In this document: positions 36,167 to 47,640 of the stretch, one piece after another
Layout of the letters: every line of letters starts with the position of its first letter
Numbering within the stretch: position 1 is the stretch's first letter
DNA from: Phlebiopsis flavidoalba
Lineage: Eukaryota; Basidiomycota; Agaricomycetes; Polyporales; Phanerochaetaceae
Reading direction: 5' to 3'
Length of the DNA: 64,000 bases
Assembly: GCA_035772785.1 (NCBI GenBank)
Contig: JAOCPU010000023.1
Span: 124,001-188,000 of the forward strand
Notes under the pieces: model-generated
Told to the model about the DNA's origin: nothing
The model's database searches: none
The model's input: only the letters and a program-made list of their open reading frames with translations
Program-made: the position numbers and the translations under genes

Positions 36167-36857
36167 TTATGCAGTTGGGGGCTTGATCGGTCCACCGGGG
36201 TTCACGATGCCCGGGGAAGGGAGGGGAATCAAAGTCGAACTTCGGGTCGCCTGTCGACAACCGCCGTGAGGCTGACAACGCGGTCTCTACCATCGAAGAA
36301 CCCGTGAATGGGACCAGTGGGGGGGCTTGAGCGTTGGGTCTTGAATGACACTGGATGCGATTATAACTTAAATATGGAACAGGGCTAGGCAAAGGTGCGC
36401 ACTTACACGAGGTTTGATGGAGAGCGTGACCAAACGGGTCTCAGGCGCGCCCCATGAGAAGCAGTGCTTCTCGTCGATCGTAGCCTGGAGGAACACGCCG
36501 ACCTCGCCAGCCTAATTATATTGTTGCGTGAGTCTTATGACATTTTTATTGCAAGGTTATTACACATACCTTGACGGGAATCACTGCTCGGGAATCTGAT
36601 GATACAGAGACCGCGCCGAGGTAGTTCACCTAGCGCCACCCGCCTCGAGGAACTTGTCCGTTCCAGATTTGTTTCTTGTATTGCTCACGAGAGTAAGCTT
36701 CGTAATGGGGCCGTTCACAACGATGGAGTCTGGTGGTTGCAGCGATAAATGCGTCGAAGGCCTCGTTGAATGTAGGCTGATCGGCGGCCTGGAAGAGCGC
36801 GGTGAGGTGCTGCTCGGCCCAGGTAGTGAGGGGAGAAAGGACGATAGCGGTAGACAT
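36167..36857 (-). CDS. NTF2-like-looking small protein, paralogue A
   Basis: First of six related genes. The start gives MSTAIVLSPLTTWAEQHLTA, then LFQAADQPTFNEAFDAFIA. After a one-base shift come DSIVVNGPITKL and SREQYKKQIWN. An intron near 36570-36515 is followed by EVGVFLQATIDEKHCFSWGA and PETRLVTLSIKPR with a GTAAGT donor. The last exon gives SVIQDPTLKPP, then GRDRVVSLTAVVD, and a tail NPGGPIKPPTA before the stop at 36167-36169. The pattern helix-helix, then Asp/Asn before VNG, then an amphipathic strand set resembles the NTF2/SnoaL-like fold (inference). There is no signal peptide or membrane segment. Function unknown. Confidence 0.65.
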
Positions 36858-36947
36858 GACTCTGGATGGGAATTGTCCTTGGAGTACGTAAAAGAGGAGG
36901 TTTGAGTGTGTTGTAGCTGTGAGGTAGGCTGCGACGGGAAGGAAGGG

Positions 36948-36955
36948 TTATATAA
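36948..36955 (-). promoter_or_regulatory. TATA box of NTF2-like paralogue A
   Basis: TTATATAA about 91-98 nt before the start of paralogue A, at the same relative position as in other members of the cluster. Confidence 0.55.
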
Positions 36956-38212
36956 CGAGCAGAGCAAGCAGCGCTACGCGACGCCCAGCACGGGACGACG
37001 CGCACAGTGGACCCCCCTAGTATTTTCTTCTGCATCCTTACGTGTCAAGGGCTCGGCTGTACAGTTGGATGAACACGATGATCATGAATGAGCTCAGCGT
37101 ACAAGCGAGAGATGCAGTGAAATACGTACCTCACAATCCCGATCACTCCTCCGGCGCGCCTTTCCAGGCGCCGCAAAGCAGTAGGCAGTGCGATTCACGC
37201 CCGTGAAAGTACGTCGGCGGCGCCGCTAGTCTACATTTCGTGGGTAAAGTTTCTTAGGTCACAGTCCGCCAGTACAGATGAGCGACTCGCTCGTCGTCGT
37301 AGCGAGATGACGCCGTAAGCTGTTCCGTGAAGGAGCTCATCGGAGAGGTCCCATCGCCTGCGGGTTTCTTCTGGCCGCTCCGCCCCTAGGTCTGTCGCCC
37401 CGAGATCATTGACGGTCTGACTAGGTCTGACCGACGCCGAGCGGACCGGATGCGGAGAGGGCGAAATGTAAGCGTTCGACGCGTAGAGTCATCTTTTTTT
37501 GAGAGGAGTTCCCGCGCCGACTGGCCAACTCCGAGTACGTAGGATGCGGCAGGGTTGTGCCATTCACAAAAACGGTTAAAGCTTGAATGAATGAAAGTCG
37601 GACAGAGCCTTCTTATGCTGTAATAAGCACAAGGTCAAGTATTTCGGTGTATACCTGCCTGAGTCGGCGACGGCGATTCGAAACTTACCTTGCTCGTCAA
37701 GGTCCTGCTCAGAGGCACACACCGCTCGTGTTCCCCTTCACCGGACTTTGCCGCAGAGGTCTCGCCTGGTGACATCACGCATCACGCTTGTGTTGTTACA
37801 GTAACGCTCACATGGCGTGACGTCACGCTAGGCACAATGCACCACAGTCTGCACGTCAACGGGTCGTGCACAGTCCGTCCTCCAAAATCTTTCGTTGCTT
37901 GCCGTAAATATCTACGGAGAACGGTTCGCCAACTCAAACTTGCATTGCGAGAACTTAGAAATTCTGTTGCTTACGCTTGAAATCGCTGCGCATGTTCACA
38001 GAGCCAGGCATCTCGCAGTACCATCACGTTTGCCCTGGTTCTGAGGAATCAACATTCTTTTGTCGTTATCGTGAAAGGAGAGGCACAGTATCCGATGCAC
38101 TCCAGCAACCTATGCCTCAATGGTCTGTCAGGCTCGATACATGCAGCATACAAAAGTGAGTAAGTATTGCACAGGAGTCGGTCCATGATCATACAACGAG
38201 TACACCCCTGTA
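36956..38212. other. spacer between NTF2-like paralogues A and B
   Basis: No gene recognised; small frames have no family features. A run of T near 37495 and direct CGTCAC motifs near 37770-37830 are the only visible irregularities. Confidence 0.3.
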
Positions 38213-38887
38213 TCACACCTCGGACCCTCCAGAGGTCTGTCCGACTCGCGCAGTAGGCGGATTAATAGGCCCACCCGGATTCTCAACGCCTGGCGGAGGG
38301 AGTCGGACACCGCAGTGAGGCTGACTACACGCCTCCTTTCTAGATCCCCGCGGGAAGGGACCACTGGGGGCGGCTTGATTGCGGGGTCCTGAATGACGCT
38401 ATAATGCAACATTCGCGTGAGTTGAGGGCACAGATTGAGAATTTGTCGACATACACAAGGTTGGTAGAAAGCGTGATCGTGAGCGTCGCGAAATCGGCTC
38501 CGACACGCTCATTTTCGGTAATTGTGATATCGAGGAACATGCCGACCTCGCCAACCTGTTCATATTGACGGATTATTCAATGCACAGTGCTAGGCTCTTG
38601 TTACATACTTTATCGGAATTCCCGGAGTTCAATGGCGGGTCTACAAACACTGTGCCGTGGTGCTTCAAGTCCACATCCCTTTCGCGGAATTTCTCGTCCG
38701 AAATGTGTTCCTTGTATTGCTCGCGAGTTAGCTTGCGTCCATTGACGACGATGGATTCCGTGTGCTTGGCGGCGACGAACGCGTCGAACGCTACGTCAAA
38801 GCTGCTACGGTCTGTGGCCTTGTAAAGCGTAGTCAGAGTGTCCTCGGCCCATTCGGGGAGGGGAGGAAGGACGATGTCGGCTGACAT
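38213..38887 (-). CDS. NTF2-like-looking small protein, paralogue B
   Basis: Best-preserved N-terminal exon of the family: MSADIVLPPLPEWAEDTLTT, LYKATDRSSFDVAFDAFVAA, SIVVNGRKLTREQYKEHIS, and EKFRERDVDLKHHGTVFVDP. A GTATGT donor near 38607 leads to exon 2, VGEVGMFLDITITENERV then LTITLSTNL. The last exon gives SVIQDPAIKPPP, RRVVSLTAVSD and, one frame over, VRLPPPGVENPGGPINPPTA, with the stop at 38213-38215. Same exon plan and tail motif as paralogue A, 2 kb away in the same orientation, so it is probably a tandem duplicate. Confidence 0.72.
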
Positions 38888-38975
38888 GATCTTGGATGAT
38901 GTGTCTGTGTGTTGTGCCCAAGCGGGAAATTTGATTGTGCCGTACTTGCTGAGTTGGTCGCAGAAGGCAGCAAGG

Positions 38976-38983
38976 ATTATATA
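38976..38983 (-). promoter_or_regulatory. TATA box of NTF2-like paralogue B
   Basis: Minus strand reads TATATAAT about 90 nt before the start codon. Confidence 0.55.
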
Positions 38984-40777
38984 CCGAGGAGACCAAGACG
39001 TGCTTCGCCCAATGCAAACTACTCGCGTGACGAGTCCTCCTGGTATCCTCGACAATACCATGTGCCTACACCTGGCCCGCCCAACTGGGTGTGCTGCCGA
39101 CACGACGAATGAGCTCCATGGTGCACAAGCCGTGACAGATGTGGCGTGATACACACCTCGTACACCCCCACCGACGCGCGTTCCAAGACTCCGCCAGATC
39201 GCACTCCTTGCATACCGCGCATGCATAAACCACTTCAGAGGTGCCACTAGTTCCATTTTTTTTGTCGATGTTGTGTAGGAGTCGGCGCGAAGCATTGATA
39301 AACGAGGCCCGGGCGGGCCGTTCATGATCAATGCGCTGGATATCGGGGAGCTCTTGGAGTGTATGAGTCTCTTCCGAGTGACCACTGCCCGCTTGACCCC
39401 TGAGAACATTGCGATTTCATCAAGGGTATCGCGACGCATGAGCTGCATTTTGAATCACGACATGGAGGGGCGATTTACGGGACGTAGCTCTATGGCTGGG
39501 AAACGAGGCGGCAAGGGATGAGCGCTCCTATCTTCTAATCATCGCATAGGAGAAGAGCCTCGGGGATTCAACTTGGGCGGGCTAAGGAGCTTTCTTGCTA
39601 CTACGCGCGGCGATTTGAGCGGACTTTAGGGCCTGGATTAAGGCGCCGGTACGGCACCGGCATCTCAAAATGTGGTAACCGACATGTCGACAACACACAC
39701 TGCCGTCTGGCGTGCTGATAGCTGGGATGGCTGAGACGTTCGTCTTTTTGGGCGGACAATGAGAAACCGAGGGAACGGGGAGCAGAAGTATTGGCCACTG
39801 AAAGAACAAAAGGCATGCAGGTTCAAGTCCGCGTTGAGGGTGCAATGTCGTCGGCCGAGACGACACCAAACGGATCATGAGAGACGCGCCAATGCTAGGT
39901 CCGTAAGGCACCGTGTCGAGGGGCGAGGGAATCCTGAGTTGCCGCGAGCGGCCAAGACGAGGCAGCTCTGAGGTCTGGTCCAAGACTCAGATACTGTGGG
40001 AACACCGGCCGGTCTTTAGGCGCAGTGAGAATAAAGACATAAGCTGAGACACACTCACGTCTCACATCATCACGGACTCCGGAGCCGACTACGCTCCTCG
40101 AACTCCAGTTCGTGATTGGGCTGAGGTCCCACCAAGCGTGCAGAAAAACAAAGCATCGTGCGCGCCAAACCTAGAAAGTATAATCCAACTCTAATGCCAG
40201 CCAGCCAGAGGGCTTGCCCTTGACAGGCGGGTATAATGGGGCCAGGCAACCCACCAGAACGGAAAGTTTATCCCACCCTCACAGCAAGGGGTTCTCTCGG
40301 CAGACGGGATGATAGTCGCCAGCGAAGGCGAGACACCAAAACAGTTGGCGGAGCGGAGATGAGGTCCCAATGTCGTTAATCCATTATATTCGTAAATGCT
40401 CGGCCTAAGGACCGCCGAAGGCAATGTGCCTGACAATGTCTTGTAAGAGAGTGAGACCTGTCAATCGAAGGGTCTCGAGTGAGCGAATGAGTGAGCCGGA
40501 TATACTCTCTCTCACCAAAAGGTGGGAAGTGATTCTGTGTTATACGCTCGATAGTGTCAGTATAGCGAAGCTGGTAGCCTGTAGCCTTAAAGACAGAAGA
40601 AATTAGTCTCAAACTCTTTTATGATAACGTACGTAGGGCACCGTAGGAGGCAGGGGACGACCTGTCTGCAGTATCAAAGACATCGTGAGAGGCGCGATCA
40701 CCCTTTTCCGCTGATTGACATTTTCGCGGACCAGCGATGCCAATCACAATTGGTCGAGACGACAGCCCATCCGAGTG
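38984..40777. other. spacer between NTF2-like paralogues B and C
   Basis: Should contain the divergent promoters of B (minus) and C (plus). A minus-strand frame at 39582-39983 is open for 133 residues but shows no family feature. No other gene is supported. Confidence 0.3.
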
Positions 40778-40785
40778 TATAAAAG
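40778..40785 (+). promoter_or_regulatory. TATA box of NTF2-like paralogue C
   Basis: TATAAAAG followed by GGG, 55-62 nt before the start codon at 40840. This is the clearest TATA box in the window. Confidence 0.65.
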
Positions 40786-40839
40786 GGGAACACGAATACT
40801 ATACTCACTTCGCAAAGATCCCCATCGATTTCTCCAGCC

Positions 40840-41460
40840 ATGTCCGCCTCCAGACCGTAAACTTCACCCAGTTCGTCGAGTCCAGCTTTACGACTCTTCT
40901 CGGTGCTCCAACACGGGCCATGTTCGACAACACGTTCGACGCCGTCTTTGCAAGCGACATGAACGTTACGTTCAATGGCGAAGACATTTACAGGCGATAC
41001 GTATAGGGAGCGGTTCTGGGGAAACAAGGCCCAGGCCGCGGGGAACGTTGTTGGGGTGTACTTCAAGGAGCAGTTGAGGTTTCTCAGACCACGCCAGCCG
41101 ATCCTGAGGTGCCCCCCCCCCCGGTGAGTTGACAAAGTGCTATAAACAAAAGAGCGGGTTGTTAATACGAATCAAAGACCTGGGCAGGTTTCGGAGTGTT
41201 TTTTTCGACGCCACTTGTGTCAGCGTGCAACCTCGGTGGGGCGTGTCGATGCAGAGCTCAGGAAGCACAATCATCCCGAGCAAGACATTTCGATTGAGTC
41301 TCGGTCCTTATTAAGCGTGTCGTTCGTACGGAGAGTCCAGGCCAATGTCAATCCCCCAGTGTTCGTCGACAATGTCGTGGGTTGTAAACGAGATCTCAGC
41401 GCCGGTCAGATAGGCCGTCCGCGGGCGTGTGAAGGTGCCTGTGTCAGAGCGAGAAAAGTA
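40840..41460 (+). CDS. NTF2-like-looking small protein, paralogue C
   Basis: The ATG at 40840 is followed almost at once by a frame break. The family sequence then reads NFTQFVESSFTTLLGAPTRA, MFDNTFDAVFASDMNVTFNG, GEDIYRR, and (another shift) RERFWGNKAQAAGN. Exon 1 ends near 41122 at a run of C followed by GTGAGT. Exon 2 gives VFFDATCVSVQPRWG and SSGSTIIPSKTFRLSL, the counterpart of VGVFxxAT in the paralogues. The Cys- and Pro-containing C-terminal exon with RRVVSL is not clear here, so the gene may be truncated. Confidence 0.55.
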
Positions 41461-42199
41461 TGTCAGGAGATTTAACGTCATTGATTAATGGAGCACGCCG
41501 CCACCCGGGAACGTTCTTGTCATGTTTTGCTGGACCGTATATATCCTTAATGGCAAATTGATGTGTTGAAGCGATAAGTATAGAACCATACCTGACCTCA
41601 GTTGCCCGATAGTACTTCATGACTATCGGGCTATAGAAAACTAAGAACAAAACGCCAAGCGCCAGCAGAAAAATTAGAAGCACGTGAAAACACATGATCA
41701 GAGGCGCGCAAACAACATCAAATAGTGACCGCCTCTTTTTCCATGCCCAATTTAAACACGACCATCACGCCTCGGACCAAGTGAAGCAGCCTCTCTACTT
41801 TCATGGTGGCACGATGTTGGTTAACGACAGCAAGATGAAGTCAATTTTACGAATATATTCTTCCAGAGATCGACTATGTGAATACATGTGTTTGGTCCGT
41901 CAACCATGTATTTGAAGCATGCGGGTATCGCCTACTCCAAGCCCCCTTTGGAAAAAATCCCATGGGGAATTACTCTTCAACATTTACCGATCTTCCTTCG
42001 TATAAAGCATTCCCATCTACTTCTGAACTGCCAAGGCAATTGCAGGGGAATTTCCTTCGGACAACCTGCGTTCAGAAACGGTTACAGGAGTAAACAATCG
42101 GCGTTGGAGGCACCGGTCCGGTACTTTTGCCCTCCTTAGCCGATGCACGCTACATTTGGTAAAAGATAGCTCCATACCTCTGCTACCGTGATCACTGGA
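41461..42199. other. region between NTF2-like paralogues C and D
   Basis: Minus strand 41444-41695 is open and starts MCFHVLLIFLLALGVLFLVF, a possible membrane anchor, but is unsupported otherwise. The last exon of paralogue D may extend into the right part. Confidence 0.25.
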
Positions 42200-42674
42200 G
42201 CGCAGATGGTATACGTACGTGGACGTTCCAGGAGACATTGTCTACGTTTGGGGAGCTGCAGCGCCAGCGCAGTGCGTCTAGATTAGAACAGTCAAACGTT
42301 CGCCTTTTGCTCTATGAAACTCATAAGGGTCAGTCACCTCGCCAAAACGGATGACTGCAAGAATTGCTAATGAAGGTGCCTAAGCAGAAAAAAACGTACG
42401 GCGCTGGAATCTCCGATCCCATTTGAAAAACGATCAACTACGCCCCTGAAGTTGATATTTGGTGGGAATGCCCAGGAGCAACGTGCTGAAAAAAGTGCTC
42501 CTTGTTTTTACTGTTCACGTGGCAAATGGTCTTTCCGTTGAGAGTTATTTTTGCGTCTTCAGCGAATAGTCTGTCAAAAGCTAGGTCGAACTCGTGACGG
42601 GATGTCGCGGCGTAAATGCTCTCGACGTTGGCCTTGACGGATTGGGTGAAGGTTGGGGGCGGAATGATAGACAT
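42200..42674 (-). CDS. NTF2-like-looking small protein, paralogue D
   Basis: The start at 42672-42674 gives MSIIPPPTFTQSVKANVESI, then YAATSRHEFDLAFDRLFAED and AKITLNGKTICHVN. After frame jumps come NFRGVVD and FSNGIGDSSAV at a GTACGT donor (near 42400). A further exon reads RFGEVTDPYEFHRAKGER. It is more diverged than A, B, E and F: the SREQYK element is replaced, and the RRVVSL exon was not found. It may be losing function. Confidence 0.55.
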
Positions 42675-42751
42675 GGTGAATGGTAAGCGCTTTCTGGTAA
42701 AGCTACACAGAGCGTGATCTGCAGTGTTTTTGTCACTCATCGCTTCTCAAG

Positions 42752-42760
42752 CTTATATAG
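42752..42760 (-). promoter_or_regulatory. TATA box of NTF2-like paralogue D
   Basis: Minus strand reads CTATATAAG about 78-86 nt before the start codon. Confidence 0.55.
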
Positions 42761-43737
42761 GCTTATGTTTTGAGAAAACCGCTCGCATTGCTGCGCTGTT
42801 TGTATCGGCAGCGTCCTTCCAATATTTATAAAACAATAGTTGCAATGATTGTACAGCATCGTGATCCCTCCCTGCGGCGTCGGAGAGAAGGGCTAGAGGA
42901 TATCTGGTAATGTCCTTCGAAACTACGCGATTTCACGCTCGTCGAGCATGTGCTGATGGCGCCGCTGTCAAATGTTGGTGCGTTATAATCAGATTATTGG
43001 TTCAGCCTCGTGTCTCTTTTAATCTACTCAGGATTGCCTTCAACTACAAGCTCCAGCAACCTACAAGCATGCGTGGTTGGCCCACGGCATTGATATTATT
43101 CAGCGATAACTTGAACATGATTCTAGGAGGAAACGGTCAGACCTGTTTAGCCTTCTTCAAAAGCTTCTCTCCGTATTCCGGCCTGACATTCCAATGGTTC
43201 GAACCGTGTTCTAGTCTATGGCGTAAGCGCTTAGCTAACGACGGAACCACATCCACCATCGTAGTCGCCCAAATGTGAGTATTTCCGCACACATCCGACC
43301 TGTATGCTTCACGTCATTGACGGGACGGGTCTCGCGCTTTAGCAGCATGAACCCCCTCCGCACGCAAAGGTGCTCCGGACGAAACAGATACGCTCGGCTC
43401 GCTACCTAAGGCGAGGCGGCCCAAATCATATCATTCAGCATTCGGGCTCGAACTGACTGCCATCATTTCTCCCAGGTCCATGCTGTGGGAGGGGGGCGTC
43501 CGGAAAAACAAAGCGTCTATGCATCACTAGTGAGAAGATCAAATCGGGATGTTCGCGCGAAATTGCGATTGCCCACAGGTGGCTCTGTATCTGGGTTTGG
43601 TTGAGGCCGTTTGTTTGTTTTTGAGTTCTTGGTGTGTCCAACGACTAGTGGGGAATGTAGCGCTGGACGGACGCGGGAGACCGGCCGCGGTCGGTCTGGT
43701 AAAACACCACGCTTCTTGCGCTAACGCCTGAAGATTG
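42761..43737. other. divergent spacer between NTF2-like paralogues D and E
   Basis: Contains the promoters of D (minus) and E (plus). A plus-strand frame at 42910-43278 is open for 122 residues but has no recognisable feature. Confidence 0.3.
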
Positions 43738-43745
43738 TATAAAAA
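43738..43745 (+). promoter_or_regulatory. TATA box of NTF2-like paralogue E
   Basis: TATAAAAA about 75-82 nt before the start codon at 43820. Confidence 0.55.
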
Positions 43746-43819
43746 AACAACATAATGTACTGTGCTCTCTGCACTGTACTCAAGAGCTGCCCAAATCAAC
43801 TTACCACTACAAACTAAAC

Positions 43820-44456
43820 ATGTCTAGCGGTCCACATCATTCTCACCCCCTTGACCAGCTGGGTGGAGCAACGACTCCAGAACCTGCTTGCAAGCTAACT
43901 CGCAGGTTGCCTTCGACACCAGCATCTTTGATGCCTTCATTGCGCCAACTGCGGACCCACGATTACACTAATGAACGGCCAGAATGTTGCCACCGTGGAC
44001 GACTACAGGAAGCAACTGTAAGGGGTGCAACAATCGCACCGAGAAGTCTGCTACCCGTCGACTTCAAGGGTGTTGGCTATAGCGGTGGCAAGGGACCCTA
44101 ATGCCCTTATCCAGGTGTGTTCTCCATCGAATTAATGGCATCACTCTAAGCAGCGTACTTACTGATCTTCTCACAGAGCGGTGAAGTTGGGGTTTTCTAT
44201 GTAGCCACCTATCAACCAGCCGCCCCTACCTTTTTCCAGAATATCATCACCGCATCGCTCAATCTTATGTACGTAAATATTGTCGTCCTTCATAAACCTT
44301 ACTTACTCGAAAATATACAGCATCGACCAACCTACAGATCAGCCTGCGGGAGTCGACAAAAGACGTGTTGTCTCGCTGACTCAGGTCTCGACGGAGAGGC
44401 CGAGCAAACGTTCGACCTGCCTAAGGAGGATGAGAACGTTGTACATGGGAGAATAA
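43820..44456 (+). CDS. NTF2-like-looking small protein, paralogue E
   Basis: ATG at 43820 (MSSGPHH), then after a shift LTPLTSWVEQRLQNLLASNS, QVAFDTSIFDAFIAPTADPR, ITLMNGQNVATVDDYRKQL, and ARDPNALIQ at a GTGTGT donor (44115). Exon 2 (from about 44177) gives SGEVGVFYVATYQPAAPTFF then QNIITASLNLM. An intron starts with GTACGT. Exon 3 gives SIDQPTDQPAGVDKRRVVSL then TQVSTERPS, stop near 44454-44456. All three family exons are present with matching splice positions to paralogue F, its closest relative. Confidence 0.7.
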
Positions 44457-45742
44457 TTGTGAGCGTAAGACAGAGGTCACCCAGGAACTGGGCGGCTTAT
44501 GTAATTGGATCACGTGCTGTTAGCGCCCGGCCAAATCTGAGGTGCTCGCTGTGCCCGCAGAATATTTTTTAGTCGAAGAGAAATGACTTCCTGGGCTCGC
44601 TACTGAGCTTTAGTAAGTACTGTAAGGGTACTTTGGATGTACTGAGACACTACTGTGACCGTCAGTACTGCTTTCGTCAGACAGCATCCACCACTAGAGC
44701 CTGCCAGGAGATCAAGCGCCCACCTACCATATCACGGAGAGCAGGGGCGCATCAGGCGCATCAACGTGGAAGGTCACGGGGAAATAAACGGGCCCGGCCA
44801 AATCCTCTGTCTCGAAAATCCAAAATTGCTCCAGACGAGGTCGGAAATGCCGAAAAAACACTATTTCTAACATAATATGTTTTTGGCATATGACTCGAGC
44901 TAGGAAGGCAAATGTTACAAGATCTGCTCAATAGGAATCCAAAGCCAAAGGGTAATACTATCCATCCTATTGAACAGAATTGCGAAAAGTGATGTGTGGC
45001 CCGACGCTATTGTGATCAACATCGAGAGCGGGCGGCTGCTTACATAAGAGGTCGCCCGTTCCTGGTGACCTCTATCTTAAGTATCTGGGACCGTAGCCAT
45101 TAGCTTTGAGGGACATGCCGTGCGCCGGACGAGTAGTATATTTTAGCAACTTCAATGTACTACTGTCACTTAATCCGGATTGCGTTTGCCGAAAACACAT
45201 AAAATTTGGCTCGTTAGCTCGCTCGAACTGGCGTGATACGGAACCACACCCAATGCCATTTGCCCACGATTGCCAATTGGTGGCCCGCCCTATGGACACC
45301 AACCGCTCGCTGTGAGCTTACTTACTTTTACGGCCAGTGTGCTTGCAACGTTTGTGCAACATTCAAAAGTGGATTGCATACATTCTGAGATTATGTAATT
45401 CGGGTACAAAAGTGTTTCTCGATCTCCGACACCATGACCCACCCATGGATACTAGCGGAGCTCGAACGTTGAACATCGCTGGCGCTCCGTGCTCGTGAAC
45501 ATCCCCGCTTAAATTTTCGCCTGTGGACAACCTGGGTGCCCCACTGCACACACTCATCGCATCCATATATACTATCACGCCATTCGACCCTCTCAAATCG
45601 GTATGAGAGTACTCCTCACCAGTAAGGTGCATAGATTCTGAGTGGCATGCACTTTGCATCGACTATCCAGCCCATCGAGCCTATAACTCTTCGTCACGAG
45701 AGCACCTGTCCTACAATTTCGCTCTTGATAAGACCTCTACAT
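44457..45742. other. spacer between paralogue E and the F-box gene
   Basis: No gene recognised on either strand. Short frames at 44.6-45.3 kb have no family feature. Confidence 0.3.
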
Positions 45743-47640
45743 AATGCCCTCGCGATCCAAGTCTAAGGCCAAGAAGGGAAAACGTAGCGCGATACCCTCT
45801 CATTACGATAAACCCGAAATACGAATTTGGCCCCACCGGATCTTCCCACCACACGTCGCTCGCTGCATCATCAAAACGAACTACCGTTCGAGCTTTTGAC
45901 CCACATATTTCTTCCTGGGTTGCATGCCTGACTCCATAATGAAGGAACATGAGTCACGCAATAAACCTTGCAATAGCGTTCAAGGGATATGTCGTCGAGA
46001 GGCGTCCTTCCATTCGAACTTCTGGTCTCCCGGATCTGCAGGCAATGGCGCAATGTAATCATCGAGACACCTTTAGTGATGGTCGGATCTGTTCTCACTC
46101 CAACCACCCGTGCAAATAAGGCGTCAACAACCAATACATTGCTCGAGCAAAAAGGGCACGCCTTTGAACATATCCGTCACATGTCCGCGTCCATCATGGA
46201 CGCCCTGTTGGCCACGTTTAACCAAAGCGATTGTGAAAGCCCTCCATGTCTCACGTCAATCACTGGAGATCCTTTCAACTTAAAACCTATGACTTCTTCT
46301 TTTCTCAAGAAGACCATTCCCTGATCCAGTTTTAGCAAGTGCAAAATCCGCACTTATTCTTGAAAATCTGGAACTGGAGTACCGTACTGAACACTACGAT
46401 CGGCATGCCGCAGGGCACACCTCCCGAGTACAACGCACAAGATTTGTACTTTTTCATAACAAAAGTATACCTGCTCTTCAAAGTTAATATCCTTTCCCTT
46501 TTAAAATCCTCGAGAGGGTTTTCTTTCATCTTATTCATATGTGCGTTGACTGGAGGTCCATGATGACCTTTCCCGCACGGTTTCCGTGACGTCCGACTCG
46601 CTTTCCATCCTGTGGCCAACGGTCGGTTCTAGTCCCACGTACTCGAGACTTTCTAAACATTCTCAGATGTGCGCTTGTCGAAAAGATGCTACATACACTG
46701 GCTTTCTCTTTCTGCAATATCTGGACCCGGTGGCCTTCCTGCAGAGGTGGACAGAGAGTGTCCTGAAGGCAAAGGCCATGCTGACCGACCGGACAGTGTG
46801 TGTCTCCCATCAGTCTCTCACCTCTGATGTCGCATCACTACCCTTCGGATTACATTATCACCCTTCTCGAGCGCATTCAACTTCCTAACGCGACTTCGCT
46901 TTTTCGTTTAAAACCTCTATCAAGACGACTATCAGACCCTCATCGACCAGCTTGCCACGTCCGGTCGTGATGGTCAAAAAAAAAAAGTAAACCTCTGCTT
47001 ACTGGCATCGAGACGCTCAAGATATCCGGTCTACAAACCTCGGGGCGTATCATCTATGTTGACGGCTATGCAAAGTCTCACGAACATGAAAACCCTTCAC
47101 ATAAACCTTCGCCGCCGGGTTGACTATAATACGTGGCTTGATCTCCTGTCTGTGTCAACAGCCTTCAAAACCGGACGACGAAAGCGATTCGGCCACACCC
47201 GCGCCCGAGGCGTCCGGTCTCCCTTGTCGACGCCAAGGACACTCTTCCCGCGTCTTGAAACCATCTATATCACCGGTTTCTCAGGGATATTCGTCAAAAG
47301 CAATGGTCATACAACGCAGAAAGAACGGACACCCAGATCAAGAAAGTCTATCTCAATAGCGTGGAGTGGGTCGCCCCCAGACGACGAAGTGTGGGGCCTC
47401 AAAGAGAATCTTGACGTGTAATTTGAGATTTTTGACGACTTGGATGACGAGGATCCGGACAATATGGAGGATGAAGAGGGAGGACGATGACTTCGGTGAA
47501 GATTATGATCATGATGATTACTACGACTCCGATGATTATAGGTATGACAGGGGAATGATTTTTGACTACTATCGAGCAATTCGAGTTTTACGGTGAGCCT
47601 GAAGAACTGGAGAGACCTGGAATTGCGGTGGTATTGAGCT
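45743..47640 (+). pseudogene. F-box/leucine-rich-repeat-like gene, heavily broken
   Basis: F-box proteins recruit substrates to SCF ubiquitin ligases (established). ATG 45743 gives a basic start, MPSRSKSKAKKGKRS. The F-box reads NELPFELLTHIFLPGLHA near 45870 and, further on, VSRICRQWRNVIIETP near 46030, the conserved LPxELLxxIF ... VCRxWRxVxxxTP pattern. LRR-like stretches follow: DSLSILWPTVGSSPT (46595), SLTNMKTLHINLR (47075) and LFPRLETIYITGF (47240). It ends in an acidic, Tyr-rich stretch (DDLDDEDPDNMEDEE then GEDYDHDDYYDSDDYRYD) and a block YGEPEELERPGIAVVLS. Stops and shifts are frequent, more than in neighbours, so a true pseudogene is likely. Confidence 0.55.

Noticed and set aside
39800..39850. 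GGTTCAAGTCC resembling a tRNA T-arm at about 39820
   Set aside because: No matching acceptor stem, D-arm or anticodon arm could be drawn around it.
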